Shown: piece after piece, positions 12,830-25,939 of the stretch
How the letters are laid out: each line of letters opens with the position of its first letter
Numbering within the stretch: the first letter of the stretch is position 1
NCBI GenBank assembly: GCA_029216955.1
Contig: JANAVB010023996.1
Coordinates: forward strand, 15,858,043 to 15,922,042
Reading direction: 5' to 3'
DNA: 64,000 nucleotides
From: Iris pallida
Lineage: Eukaryota; Streptophyta; Magnoliopsida; Asparagales; Iridaceae
Made by a program: the position numbers and the translations under genes
The notes under the pieces: generated by a model
The model's input: the letters and a program-made list of their open reading frames with translations, nothing else
What the model was told of the DNA's origin: nothing
The model's database searches: none

Positions 12830-13345
12830 GATTATCGTGTATCATGTCCATATTACCTCTAATATCGATAGTCGCCCGACTTAACACCTGTACCCAACCC
12901 GGGATAAAAGACATGGTGTTAAGACCACAAAACCTATCACGTCCATATTACCTCTGTTGGATTTGTCTCAAAATCTATTACTCTTACCACCAGTACGCAG
13001 AAGAGTAATAGGTCCACAAAAAATTTCATGATCATTATGTATCACGTCCATATTACCTCTGATACCGATAGTTTCTTGACTTAACACCTGTACCCAACCC
13101 GGGATAAAATACATGGTGTTAAGACCACAAAATCTATCACGTCCATATTACATCTATTAGGTTTTATTTTAAATCTATTACCCGTACCACTAGTGCGCAA
13201 AAAGGTAATAGGTCCACAGAAGTTATCCTAATCTATTACTCGCACCATCAGTGTACCAAAGAGTAGTAGGTCCACAAAATATCATTCAAATCTATTTGCT
13301 CGCATTTTCAGATGCGCAAAAGGGCAATAGGTCCAAAAAAGTCCC
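12830..13345. repeat. 200-bp tandem duplication with hairpin-forming inverted repeats
   Basis: Two copies are offset by exactly 200 bp (for example CTTAACACC at 12880 and 13080). Each copy contains the perfect 9-bp inverted pair CTTAACACC / GGTGTTAAG (12880-12888 with 12915-12923; 13080-13088 with 13115-13123). Each also contains a second element of about 60 bp with CTATTACTC / GAGTAATAG arms (12975-12983 with 13003-13011). The 60-bp element recurs twice more at about 13230 and 13288, degraded. It sits between the RT fragment and the 3' end of the antisense gene. Confidence 0.85.
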
Positions 13346-13490
13346 CCAGTAGGATATCCTTTATCAAACACAAATGCTGTATTAAGCCCTCTAGTACAAG
13401 CACCATAAATGGAGTGAATGTATTCTGTTTATTTCAAATTTAGTTACATTCGTTACATCTAAAAAAAATAAAGGGCGAAAGAAAAGGCTA
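13346..13490. other. Spacer downstream of the antisense gene
   Basis: About 145 bp with no coding signal. It would hold the 3' untranslated region and polyadenylation signals of the minus-strand gene. An AAATAAA-like stretch at 13465 lies on the + strand; I see no clear signal on the minus strand. Confidence 0.4.
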
Positions 13491-13794
13491 TTACTCATCA
13501 GCAATGCATAGTTTGGCAAGAATGTCTTCCAACTGTGCAATTGAGCGCTCGATTCTCAGTCTGGCTCGACGTTCAGCTTCCTGGGTTAGCTTTTCGGCAT
13601 CCTCAAGATGTGCATGAGCCTGCCAATTTTTTTCTAATTTCTTTAGTGCACCCTCTAGAGCGACAGAGGCTCGTGTGACCTCATTAGTCTCCTTACAGAT
13701 CTTTTCTCTCTCTCTCTTGACGAGTGGTTTGGAGCTCAGTCTCCAAAGATGTTAGCTTGGCCTGGAGCTGGAGGAGCTGCTCGTTAGTTTCAAT
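13491..13794 (-). pseudogene. Antisense gene, last exon piece (coiled coil)
   Basis: Read on the minus strand, this encodes a Glu/Lys/Gln-rich heptad pattern (EQLLQLQAKLTSLETELQ, later RIERSIAQLEDILAKL) ending in TAA at 13493-13491. One frameshift sits in an AG dinucleotide run at about 13715. It is the C-terminal end of the gene whose upstream part lies at 42707-45274. Removing the copia element and one copy of its target site joins the two in frame (codons ACC GAA ACT AAC). It is therefore the tail of an antisense ORF of the Tat element, not an independent gene. Confidence 0.7.
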
Positions 13795-15077
13795 TTTTAG
13801 GGTTATATACTAAAAGCATCACTTTTTTAGTAACCTTATTTTATTAAATTTTGAATGAGAATCATATGGACAAATGTTTGCATATTGTATTTATTGCAAG
13901 TGTTAATGCAAATGTCTAATATTCTATATTGTTGATAATATGGTGTGTGGTGTCACACAGAAGATCATATTATCAGTTCCCTATCGAGTATATAAATAGT
14001 TCACAACCAAGATGGACTTGGATAATCTATTGGAAAGGTTGTAGTGTAATCTGGTATTAGTCTATCTTGACTATAGGTTTACACGAGTACACTTTGTGTG
14101 TATTGAACAGGACCCCTTGAGGTTGTTCTCTTTGTACTGACTTCATAAGAGAACAAACACCTCTGTTATTGTGGATGCTTGTGCCCTTAATCTGGATATA
14201 ATAACAGACATGTATATGCTACATGTATATGCAGTGTGTATTACTTTGACTCATGAAAGAGTGAGATTAATTATGGATCAACAACCTCTATGAATTGGGT
14301 AATAACATTGTATGTATGATGGGCTGTTGATTATAAATAGAATCTTTGTTCCGATACATCGGATTGATGATGTCCCCTTAAGGAGCTCATAAGGATTGTC
14401 ATATAAACCCTGCAGGTGGATTATATCCGACATGACAAATAAAGTTGAGCGGTACTACTTAAGGATAAAAGATGTCAAATTAATATAGTTGTCAGTAACT
14501 TAATTTGATCGACGGATATACGATATCTTAACATGGGGAGACAAACGAGCATATAATAAAAGGAGACCACAAACATAATTTGGGATTAGGGAGGTAGTGC
14601 AACAATAACTCATTAGTGGACCAAGCTACTGTTAATGGGCCTGGATTGTGTGTTCGAGCTGAACACGGGATATCCAGATCCGTTAGGAGGCCTAATCCTA
14701 ATTTCTCCTCATGGTCCATGCCGTAGCCTATATATATCATCTATTCTCTGGCCGCCAAATTACTAATCATAAATCTGAAGCTTTCTCTAAATTCATGATT
14801 CACGTAAGGAGAGAAAGAGAGGGCTGCCAAGGAGAAGAAAAGGTTGGGAGATCGTCGCCCACACGACGTCCAACTCGAGGTAGGAATACGTGCAGAAGAT
14901 CTTGGGGTCGCTCGCTCGAGATTGTCAGGAATTACTTATCTTCTTTCTGCCGCAGGTATAATTCCTGAACCCTAGTTTCCGCCTATGAAGGGTTAGAACA
15001 CGTATTAAATCTGTTTAACTTTCTATCGATTAATACGCACACCAAAGTAAGGGTCCTGGGAATCCCCAGTTCCATCA
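13795..15077 (+). mobile_element. 5' LTR of the copia element
   Basis: Closely similar over its whole length to 41437-42706, with scattered substitutions. It contains TATATATATC near 14728 and ends GTTCCATCA, two bases before the primer binding site. It is non-coding. Confidence 0.9.
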
Positions 15078-15079
15078 AT

Positions 15080-15092
15080 TGGTATCAGAGCC
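15080..15092 (+). other. Primer binding site (initiator tRNA-Met)
   Basis: TGGTATCAGAGCC is an exact match to the usual plant retrotransposon PBS complementary to the 3' end of initiator tRNA-Met. It starts two bases after the 5' LTR. Confidence 0.95.
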
Positions 15093-16344
15093 ACTTTGGA
15101 TATGCGTATTGATTGATACGTCCATATTGTCCAATAAAACCTGTGCTGTGTAATAGTCGGTAGATGTAGATCTGTTCTAACTCAATTTTACAGGCATCTT
15201 AGATCCAACTATTATGGTCCAATGCATGTTTCTGATTGTGTTGTTTAAACCACGGACATGTCGTGGATGTTGTTGTTGCTATGGATGTAATTAAAATCAC
15301 GAGGGTTGATCGTTCTTATTATTTGAATTTTTCAATCTAGATTATGTGTGAACTCTTTCGGGAGGCATATGATTGGTGTAATTTTAATTATTTTTGATCA
15401 ATCGTGATGGCGGTGGTGGTTGTTTCTGACGTCGGACGAGATGCTAGTTTTAAACAGTCCAGAGGCATACAGATGATTTTCGATAAAGGAATCGACAGCC
15501 AAAACCTAAAAAAAAATCGGGACGCTGCCCCGAACCCCGCGACCTAACCGGGCAGGTTGAACACCGAATAGATCTGCGCAGCACTAGATTTTGAATTCGG
15601 ATAGTTGAGGACGATGCAGGAAAGATGACCATAATAGTTAGATATTTTTCTCTTATTTGTTGTCATTTTACTTTTTCTGATTATGCATGTTTATTATTGT
15701 GTGGATGTTTTTTTTTGAAAAACTAGGCCTACATTAATAATGGACAACATGGACATAATATCAACTAGTAGAAAAACCCTCTTTGTTAAATAACTAAGTG
15801 GGAGAGGATATTTATTTGGTATAAATCCTATGGTCTCCATTACTGGTTTGTAGGTGATGTAATTATACTTGCGCGTTGGCTTTAGTGCCTTCCTCCATAT
15901 CGGATGAGTATAATTATGGATCACCAGTACAAACTTCCTTAGGACAATTATAGAAAGTTACCTAGTATGTGTTCACTTCTCCATCCGAAGGAACTCATTA
16001 CAAGGTAATAGACTTAGTATTAAGTAATGGTATACAGTTAGATACAAATAATGGTATCCTCTCCATCGGAGTCACTGCTATTATTTGTATGAACAGAGCA
16101 AGACCAACATATTAATTTTATTTGTCATAAAGTTATGTTGACATGATAGTAAAATTAATAAGAAAAACCTACTTAAACAAAGTTGAATTTGTATACGTCC
16201 ACACTATCGTGGCATGCTAAATTCATGGTGTTCAAGGTGTTGGTGAATTCTTATTATTGTTTTGAGGGAATCAATATTTAATTAATTCAAAAAGTTTTTT
16301 TTGCCCTACATAATTTTATTTATGTGATTCTTAAGATTTCAAAA
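15093..16344 (+). other. Long 5' leader of the copia element
   Basis: About 1.25 kb between the PBS and the first gag codon. It is AT-rich without a sustained coding frame or recognised motif. Such a leader could hold packaging signals, but nothing specific is seen. Confidence 0.5.
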
Positions 16345-16889
16345 ATGGGTTCTTTCAGTCCACTTATGGTGATTCTTAAAGAAAACAAACTTACTGGACC
16401 AAATTATATTGACTGGAAACGTAATTTGGATATTGTTCTGACTGCTGAGGAGTATAAATATGTACTTGTTGAGGAATGCCCACCTAAGCCTGATGCTAAC
16501 TCTGATGAAGAGGTCAAAGAGGCTTATAAGAAGTGAAAAAGGCAGATAAGATGGCGCAGTATTACATTCTGGCATCTATGTCAAATGTACTGTAACATCA
16601 GCATCAGGCCGTGGCCACAGCTTATGACATGATGTATAACCTCAAGGAACTCTTCGAACATCAGAGTAGAGCAGCTAGGCAATTTGCTATGAAATGTTTG
16701 ATGAATACAAAAATGGCCGAGGGTGCACCAGTAAGGGATCATGTTCTCAAGATGATGGGTCATCTGAATGAGATGGAGATCCTTGGAGCTGAAATCGATG
16801 GGAAATCCCAGGTCGATATCATTCTCGAGACTCTGACTAAAAGTTTTGATAATTTCTGTCTTAATTACAGCATAAAGAAAAGGTTGTAT
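16345..16889 (+). pseudogene. copia gag, N-terminal part
   Basis: It starts MGSFSPLMVILKENKLTGPN, followed by YIDWKRNLDIVL and YKYVLVEECPPKP, the typical copia gag opening. A TGA at 16534 and another stop at about 16590 interrupt it. The frame then continues with TAYDMMYNLKELFEHQSRAA and VRDHVLKMMGHLNEMEILGA, the middle of the gag domain (UBN2-like). It is cut at 16889 by the minus-strand Tekay-like insertion; the C-terminal part resumes at 28613. It would form the capsid of virus-like particles but is broken. Confidence 0.85.
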
Positions 16890-19800
16890 TGTCACGACCC
16901 GCACCCACTGTGAGGGTACGAGTACGTAACAGCGTCCAGCCTACGCTACAGTATCGGCGGTAGAACGCTGTTCTAGGTCATGAACTATAACTAATACAAT
17001 ATAAAATACTCTCCAATAGGAGGCCAAAACATAGAAGGTACAACTTAATCACAATCTAGAGGTAGAATATGGCATAATGGAATAGATAAGGAAATCCTCA
17101 AACTGAGGTACAAACAGAAGTGAAATAAATCAAAGTTAATAACTACCAGTCCCAACATCTCCATAAATATACAACTCTGAAATCAAAGACAACAACTAAC
17201 ATGAAAAGAAAGAACAGTCTAAGCTATCTATACTATACATGGGTATCATCCTCAGCAGCTGCCTGAACCTCCCAAGGGTCCAGGTCGTGAGTGTTATCTA
17301 GGCAAGCTCTATAGTAAGGGGTATACGGTTCCACATCAACCTCTGTAAAATTTTCAACAGGTCCAATCAGGACGGAAGCGAGCATAATACATCTCACACA
17401 GATCATAGTAGGTTAGGAAATATAAACGTGCAAAAGAGTACGATACATAAAAACTGAAAGAATGTACATGATGTAAAAGAGAGAACTGTAATGCAAATAT
17501 CTACTATAAGTAGAGAACTATTAGTGACTAGTGATGTAGAGTACAAAGTCGACATGTGGACGATTGGAATTGCACATGAATATACTAAAGTGGCTCACAT
17601 GGTTATACTACTTTCGAATTATTCACATGACTATTTATACTCCTCCATACTCCAATCAATACACAAGGATCCAGACAAGTTATGTTACGTACATGATTTT
17701 TACATGAAAGCCCATAGATGGGTGTACATGAAGTATACATGAGGGCTCAGAACTGAGTGCACATAAATTCCACATGAAGGCCCATGAAGGGGTACACATA
17801 AAGTATAGGTTATACATAAAATACATGAGAAACATGATCGTACATGAGAGCACATGAGAGTACACGAGCGTATATGAACGTACATGAAGCACATGAATAA
17901 CATGAGAGCGAGGAATACATGATGTACATGAAACACATGGCATGAAGTATCCGATGCTCTCGAAGGGGATAACATCTCAATGTAGGGATCCATATAGTAC
18001 CAATCCGTGATAATATCGTGACAAAATCAAATAAGGTAATCTAGAGGAGGAATATAATCCTAAGCAAGTTATGAAATGATCAGAGAATGTACTCTTCTAG
18101 TATCTAAATATTTGTGAGAATATACTGCCCGAGATGAGGTATCTGACTCCTATTTAGAGCAACACAAGTCAAGATGTATACAGGGGATGATAATGAATTG
18201 TACAATGCATCTGCATGCTGTCTAGGTCAGACTAGACTATAGTCAGCACTTGGTCAACTCTAGTCAACCACACTAGTCAACTAGGTCAAGCCTAACCCAA
18301 CAAGTCTCACTAAACCTAACCAGTTTATTCTAGCAAGCACACATCATCACAAGGCCATACCAGTCTACCAACACACAAATTACATGTGTATTCATGCCAA
18401 TACACAGGCTACATCATAGGAATCTACATAGGCTAAGAGTCTAGCATACAAGCAATGTACACATGTATGCATATACATTTATGGGTTAAAGGTCCATAGC
18501 AATTAAGGGTAGTGTAAGGTGTCTAAGTGCAACATGCACCAATGTGAACTTGTGTCATAGTGATAGTGTCAACATAGTGTAAGGGGGTGAGGGTGTGTTT
18601 AGTTATATACAACAAACCAGTATCAATCAAAGCATATTTATATAGATACATACATATATGTCACATGTAGATATATATATAGATAAAGATATAATTGAGA
18701 GTGTGTGTGTGAAGTTCAAACTGTCACAGTGAGTAAAAAGAGAGAATATGAGAAAGTGACAGTGTGTGTGTGGGCATATAGGTAAGGTTGGACTTCTATT
18801 TAACATACATGTATACATCCATATATACTTATCTACATACATCAACACATAAATTACACACTATAGATATATATATATATATACATTACCATATATCAAA
18901 ATATATATAAAGAGATATAGAGGGTGATGTGGGTGTCAATGTGTGATTGTGATAACCTGTGCTCTCAGTTTAGATACATATGTGTGAGTGTCAACAAATC
19001 AGTGGGAGAGTGTGTTCAAATTAGTGTGCGAGTAATACATTCCCAGGTTTCAGATTTGACAGGGCATACATAAACAGTGCATCCTTCTCAGGTTTCAGTG
19101 TGGCATACAACATAGAAAATTAATGAGTGTACACAAAATCAGGGTCAAGTATTCTCAGATTTTGTAAATGTGCCTGTATGTTCATGAGTAGTGTACTCTC
19201 ATTTTTGATAGTTCCATGAAATAGAAAACCTAATATCAAACAAAATTCATGAATCCTAATTGCAACATAAACTCAGTTGTAAATAGGTGTTCCCAGATTT
19301 TTATGTGAGTGTAAACATGAAATTGGTTTCCTGTTTTCAGTCAAGTGTCCTCATTTTTTGTGTTTTAGTTAACTCTAAATCTCAATCTAAGTTTTCAGTC
19401 AATGTATACTACATATGGAATGATCTTCGAATGAGAGTTACAACCAAATCAATACACAAGTTTTAAAATCCTTAGACTCAGCTCACATATTTTGAACAAG
19501 AAGGGAAAAATTCTCAGGTTTTAGTAATTAGGGAAAATCTCAGTTTTGAAAATGCTAAACCCATTCTCAGTTTTAAATCTCAAAACATTCAACTCAAAGC
19601 TCAGTGATTCGTAGGTAAACCATATTGAATTGAATCAACAACAAAATTTAGTAAAACACATGATAGTCAAATTTCCCAAAAAAAGAACATTGCACATATA
19701 TTAGCAGTTTAAAATTCTCAGGAAACAGTCCCAAGTAAGTTCAAAATTCGATTTTCCATGCTAACTTGAAAACCCAATCATGTAGTTAATCTCAGTTACA

Positions 19801-21527
19801 TCTAGGTGAACAAACATTCAATTTATCATTCAAGGAACAGTAAACACATATGAAAAATTCACGAAAATTGACTTATCAGCCTAGCTATCAGAACATTAGG
19901 AAATACCCAATTCCGAATTCGAAAACTCAGCAAACATCAAATTAATAGTGGGTATTGTGTCGTGTACACATGAGCATGCTTCACAGGTAGTGTCATGTCC
20001 ATAAAGTGCAACACGACGTGTCCAAACATCAGAAACACATAGACACGAGTCTGTGCACAGAACTGCCTCGTGCAGTGGTGTCGAACATCACAGGACACGA
20101 CACACGATACTAAAGGGCTCGTACACGTGTCCCTAGGTAGGTTAGGTCTAGGTGAACGTGTCTAGGTGTCTGTATTGGGTCTACGTCGTGTCGTGTCAAA
20201 CAGTGAGTATCAGAGCGTATTTTAACAGTGTTCCAGTGTAGTGTCAATTCGATACGGATGGGATTTCTTCCAATCCGCTCGCTAAAATGCCCTAAACTTT
20301 TGTTAATGTGGTGTCAGACACGTGGCCTAGGTGTCCACAAAATTTCATGTCAAAAAGTTCTGTGTCGTGTTCGCTACAGTGCCCGAGATGCAGGAGAATG
20401 TATAGAACCGTGTTGTGTCCCGTGCGTGCGTGTGTGTCCCATTTTGGACACAAAAAGTGTCCAGAAACATGCTTAGTAGGATACGAATGTAATAAACATG
20501 TATAAAATATAATTTCCATTCAATCACTTTTCAAAAACAGTAATTTATTTCCCTTTGAGGCATTTCAACAAACACATGAATACATAGACTGATTCGTGTC
20601 CGATAAGGACACCAAATGGACACGATTTCTAACCAAATTTGAGGGGCAGCTAGGGGACACCTAGATATAGGCTAGGATGCAAAGAAATCAGAATAATAAC
20701 TCAATTTGAGGAGTTTACCTATAGGTTGTCCAATGACAAAAAAAGCCCCAAAATAGAATGTTCCTCCTTGCTAGCTCAAATCTCCAAATTATTCAAAAGC
20801 TGGAATTACTCTCCATAATCAGAAAGTAGAGGAGTATTAGACTCTAATGCAAGAAACTAGAGTAAAAAAGGAATTTAAATGGAAAAGTTAGGGATTGGGG
20901 AAGAATGGTCATACCTTTCTTTTTCCAAGTGTTAAAATGATACAAAAGAGGCAAGAACCAAAGGAAAAGAGATTTTATAGGGTTGGAAATCCCTAGGTGG
21001 CTGGTCATAAAGGATAAAATTAGGGTTAGGGTTATACTAGTGGGCTGTGGGCCAAGTTTAAATGGTCATGGAAATCAATTCATAGTCTCAAGTCATTGAA
21101 CCTAATCCTTAATCCTCCTATTTGAAACTCGATTTCTAAATGACTAACTTAGGTTGACTTAAGTTACACTAGGGTCCCACCATGCTATTTAAGTCACCAA
21201 AGCCAGAGTCAACATCTAGGTTAGTCTCTTAAGTCACAACCAGTAAAAGTCAAAATCAACAACCATCAATCCTATAATTAATCAAATAATTCTAATAAGT
21301 CAAAATGACCAAATTATCCCTAGGCTAAAAATGATAAATAGATATTCCAAATCACATGGTTAGGCTCTAGGTCAGACTATCTCTAGGGTTTCACTAGCAG
21401 CACATCAAAATGATAAGTCATGGTTTTTAAATAGTTTTTAAAAATGATTAAAAATCACCAAAATCATATTACGATTTAAATATCGTAAATATCAAAATTA
21501 CCCTCATTTAGAAAACTGGGTGTTACA
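16890..21527 (-). mobile_element. 3' LTR (4638 bp) of the minus-strand Tekay-like element
   Basis: Pairs with 23793-28607 with scattered substitutions. The minus-strand TATA box TATAAAAT lies at 20972-20979. Short TACATGA / CACATGA repeats at 17690-17945 make open frames that are not genes. The CGTGTC/GACACG cluster is at 19955-20620. Confidence 0.93.
17690..17945. repeat. Degenerate TACATGA minisatellite in the LTR
   Basis: The motif (G)TACATGA(G/A) and CACATGAG recur every 10-20 bases, with longer near-repeats built on AAGGCCCATGAAGGGGTACA. The equivalent region of the other LTR is 24595-24860. Confidence 0.7.
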
Positions 21528-21575
21528 AGTCTACCCTCCTTAGAGAAATTTTGTCCTCGAAATTAAGATGGTAGT
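21528..21575 (-). other. Polypurine tract and conserved 3' block of the Tekay-like element
   Basis: On the minus strand the sequence TTTCGAGGACAAAATTTCTC is followed by TAAGGAGGGTAGACT and then the LTR start TGTAACACCC. This is the known conserved 3' internal end of Del/Tekay elements, and it sets the orientation. Confidence 0.9.
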
Positions 21576-22239
21576 ACTCCTTCTAGGTCAAACACCCCCA
21601 CAATCAAAGTATCAAAATCACACAGTTCGATAATCATATACGTTTGTCCAAAATCATGATACTCAGAATTTTTGTCATACTAGTGAGCAAGGCTACGATA
21701 ATAACAGAGTCCATGACTAAGGTACATATCTCTAGAATTATGGTATTTTAAATTTTTGCATTGCCGCATGCTTAGCAGCAAAAACCTTAAATTTCCACAC
21801 CCAAGAAATACGTCGAAAATCTGACTATATGTCCTCACTATGCCATCTAACACGACTACCGAAGATTCTAGATCCCATAACTGAGGTAACCTAGCCCATA
21901 TGGTTTATCATAGAAGAAAATCAAATATAACACAAAGATAACATGACAAAATTGATCAATCAACAAGGAACAGAGGAAATCGAATTTTTAAGACAGTTAT
22001 AAGAGGCAATTGCAAAAATGGAATCGAAAAGAACGGAACCGGCAATAAGATCTCTAATAGCCTGTGCAACCTCGGCTGTCCTGGCGAAAGCTCGCCCCTG
22101 CTGGCTTCCCCTGGCCTGCTACTAATGCTGTATGTACGTCTGCTGCTGAGTTGGCAAAGGGTAATCCCTTCTTCTGGTCCATAGGAGCCCTGTTCCTTCT
22201 TCCTAAACTGTCCGTCCAAATGACTCAGGACACTCTCTC
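21576..22239 (-). other. Internal region after gag, pol missing
   Basis: About 660 bp between the gag knuckle and the conserved 3' block. It retains only a few protease-like residues near 22010 and no RT, RNase H, integrase or chromodomain. The pol gene has been deleted. Confidence 0.7.
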
Positions 22240-23554
22240 AGTCGATGATCGGATCCTCTGTAAAGCAAATATCTGCCCAGCCTCTTCCGACATTCGCCCC
22301 AATCGTGCCCTGGTTTCTTACAGAAGGGGCAAATGATAACAAGCTGCTATGCCGGGACCTGCTGTTGCCTCTGTTGCTGCTGCACCTGCTGAAAGGGTAC
22401 ACGGTCCTGAAATTGCTGCTGCTGAAAGTAGACCCTCGGCTGCTGATACTGCTGCTAAATCTGTAAGTGGGGCATCTGCTGTAGATACTGCTGCTGAATC
22501 TGTAAGTGGGGCATCTTCTGCGGATACTGCTGCTGAATCTGTAAGTGGAGCATCTACTGCGGATACTGCTGCTGAATCTGTAAGTGAGGCCTCTTGGTCG
22601 AGCCTGCACTGCTACTAGCTCTCTGAGTGTCTCGCATCCTCTTCTCCTTCAACGCAAGATCGTCCTCTGCTATATGGCTTCTACCAGAATCTGCTTGAAA
22701 GGGGCGTCGCGGCTACTCTTGGTATACGACCTGATCTCCCTGATCAAGCCCCTGCGGAACCTCCTCGCCTTCTCGGCCTCAGTAAGATCCTCAATGAATC
22801 TACTCAAATGGCTGAACTCTCCGGCGTACTCCTCAACGGTCTGGTTCTCCTGAACCAAACTCTCGAACTGCGCCTCCAAGGCACCGAGTGCTGTATCGGG
22901 AAAGAATTTCTTCTTGAACAGTTTCTTGAAGGTCGCCCAAGTCTTACCGGCTGTACCAACCCTCAGGTCCGTCTGGTACTAAGTACGGGCCAAGTCCTGC
23001 ATCTGACTGGCTGTTGCCTTGATATATAATCCAGCTGGTATCTGTGCAAATCAAAAAATCTCCTCAATGTGCTCTATCCAATTGTCAGCATATATGATGC
23101 CCTCTGTACCTTTGAAGTCTCGGGGTCCCATCTTCTTAAAGGATTGGATGTCTGGAGTCTTCGGCTGATACTGATGCATCTGACCTCCCAGTGGCTGAGC
23201 AGTCACCAGCTCTACTGTCGTCCTGACCAACTGGTAGGTATCGTGTATGCTCTGTCGAAAATTAGCAGACTGGCTCTGCTACATCTGATCTTGAGTCTCC
23301 AGGAATCGCTGGAAAAGGATAAACATCTAAGCTGTATCCACTGTCCCTAAAGGTAACTGCTACTGGAACATATCCGGAATGACGGAGGAAGACCTTCGGA
23401 CTGGTGGAGGTGCACTCCTAAAAGCTGCAAAAGCTCCTATATGAGCAGAAACATGAGGTATTGTGGTCCCAACGTCCACAATCGGGCGAGGGGTGGTAGA
23501 CCTCTCACCAGCGTCTGCTGGGCCAGAAAGATGCGATCGTGTCTCAATCACCAT
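22240..23554 (-). pseudogene. Ty3/gypsy gag of the Tekay-like element, degenerate
   Basis: Read on the minus strand from about 23554. The N-terminal part is Pro/Arg-rich, followed by the Retrotrans_gag core: NWIEHIEEIF, KTWATFKKLFKKKFFP, EAQFESLVQENQTVEEYAGE and FSHLSRFIEDLTEAEKARRF. Gln-rich tandem repeats follow (22425-22605), then the knuckle CPFCKKPGHDWGEC (CX2CX4HX4C, intact). Just downstream a short VLFDS remnant of the protease is seen near 22010. Stops occur at several places (for example after MFQ at 23360 and near 22670), so it is not translatable as one protein. It packages element RNA in intact relatives. Confidence 0.85.
22425..22605 (-). repeat. 39-bp tandem repeats encoding Gln-rich units
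   Basis: Four to five 39-bp units, on the minus strand coding for HLQIQQQYPQQMP-type 13-residue repeats between the gag core and the zinc knuckle. Some copies have CAG to TAG changes. Confidence 0.85.
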
Positions 23555-23729
23555 CTTGGAGACAGATCAAACAAGGAATCAATACTGAGATAGAAACGAT
23601 AATTCAAAGGAGGACAGTTATTTCAAGGAAGCAATCTTCGACAAGAATTTAGATGGAATGAATTCAGTTAAGAGTTTTTCCTAATGTGATTGAGTACCTC
23701 AAAATAATCCTAATCCTACTGCAGGCTGT

Positions 23730-23792
23730 AGTGATACTCTAGTTCGAATACCACTACACAAACTCGACCTGTGTGGACCACCACTAAAAACA
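23730..23792 (-). other. Leader and degenerate primer binding site
   Basis: Just after the 5' LTR on the minus strand comes TGTTTTTAGTGGTGGTCCAC and then TGGTATTCGAACTAGAGTAT, which resembles the TGGTATCAGAGC primer site with a disturbed middle. The first block is shared with the leaders at 33465 and 48631. Confidence 0.5.
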
Positions 23793-25775
23793 TGTCACGA
23801 CCCACACCCACTGTGAGGGTACGAGTACGTAACATCGCCCAGCCTACGCCGCAGTATCGACGGTAGAACGTTGTTCTAGGTTAAGAACTATAACTAACAC
23901 AATATAAAATACTCTCGAAAAGGATGCTAAAATACAGAAGGTACAACTCAATCATAATCTAGAGGTAGAATATGGCATGATAGAATAGATAAGGAAATCC
24001 TCAAACTAAGGTACAAACAGAAGTGAAATAAATCAAAGTTAACAACTACCAGTCTCAATATCTCCATAAATATACATCTCTAAAATCAAAGACAACAACC
24101 AACATGAAAAGAAAGAACAGTCTAAGCTATCTATACTATGCATAGGTATCATCCTCAGTAGCTGCCTGAACCTCCAAAGGGCCCAGGTCGCGAGTGTCAT
24201 CTATACAAGCTCCATAGTAAGGGGTACAGGGTTTCTCATCATCCTCTGTAAAATTTTCAACAGGTCCAGTTAGGACGGAAGCGAGCACAATACATCTCAC
24301 ACAGATCATAGCAGGTTAGGAAATGTAAACGTACAAAAGAGTACGATACATAAAAACTGAAAGAATGTACATGATGTAAAAGAGAAAATTGTAATAGAAA
24401 TATCTACTATAAGTAGAGAACTATCAGTGACTAGTGGTGTAGAGTACAAAGTCGATATTTGAATGGCTGGAATTGCACATGAATATACTAAAAAGGCTCA
24501 CATGGTTATACTACTTTGGAATTATTCACATGACTATTTATACTCCCCCATACCCCCAATCAATACACAAGGATCCAGACAAGTTATGTTACTTACATGA
24601 TTTTCACATGAAAGCCCATAGATGGGTGTACATGAAGTATACATGAGGGCTCAAAACTGAGTGCACATGAATTCCACATAAAGGCCCGTAAAGGGGTACA
24701 CATGAAGTATAGGTTATACATGAAATACATGAGAAATATAACCGTACATGAGAGTACATGAGAGTACATGAGCGTGCATGAACGTACATAAAGCACATAA
24801 AAAACATGAATAATATGAGAGCGAGGAATACATAATGTACATGAAACACATGACATGAAGTATCCGATGCTCCCGAGGGAGATAACATCTCAATGTAGGG
24901 ATCCAATAGTACCAATCCGTGATAATATCGTGACAGCGTCAAATAAGGTAATCAAGAGCAGAAATATAATCCTAAGCAAGTTATAAAATGATCAAAGAAT
25001 GTACTCGCCTGGTATCTGAATATCTGTGAGAATATACTGCCCGAGATGAGGTATCTGACTCCTATTTAGAGCAACACAAGTCAAGATGTATACAGGGGAT
25101 GATAATGAAATGTACAATACATCTGCATGTTGTCTATGTCAAACTAGACTATAGTCAACACTTGGTCAACTCTAGTCAAGCACACTAGTCAACTAGATCA
25201 AGCCTAACCCAACAAGTCTCACTAAACCTAACCAGTCTATTCTAGCAAGCACATATCATCACAAGGCCATACCAGTCTACCAACACACAAATCATATGTA
25301 TATTCATGCCAACACACATAGGCTACATCATAGGAATCTACATAGGCTAAGAGTCTACAATACAAGCAATGTACCCACATGTATGCATATACATTTATGG
25401 GTTCAAGGTCCATAGCAATTAAGGGTAGTGTAAGGTTTCTAAGTGCAACATGCATCAATGTGAACTTGTGTCATAGTGATAGTGTCAACATAGTGTAAGG
25501 AGGTGAGGGTGTGTTTAGTTATATATAACAAACCAATATAAATCAAAGAATATTTACATAGATACATACATATATGTCACATGTAGATATATATATAGAT
25601 AGAGATATAATTGAGAGTGTGTGTGTGAAGTTCAAACTGTCACAGTGAGTGAAAAGAGTGAATGTGAGGAAGTGACAGTGTGTGTGTGTGTGCATATAGG
25701 TAAGGTTGGACTTCTATTTAACATACATGTATACATCCATATATACTTATCTACATACATCAACACATAAATTAC

Positions 25776-25848
<73 letters not shown>

Positions 25849-25869
25849 AAAATAAAAAAAATAAAAAAA

Positions 25870-25939
<70 letters not shown>

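Noticed and set aside
17680..17993. Minus-strand ORFs rich in Cys/His/Met in the LTR (also 24593-24942)
   Set aside because: Produced by the TACATGA minisatellite; no conserved domain and different ends in the two LTRs.
21000..21040. TTAGGGTTAGGG sequence resembling telomere repeat
   Set aside because: Only two units, inside an LTR, repeated in the related LTR copies; the plant telomere unit is TTTAGGG.
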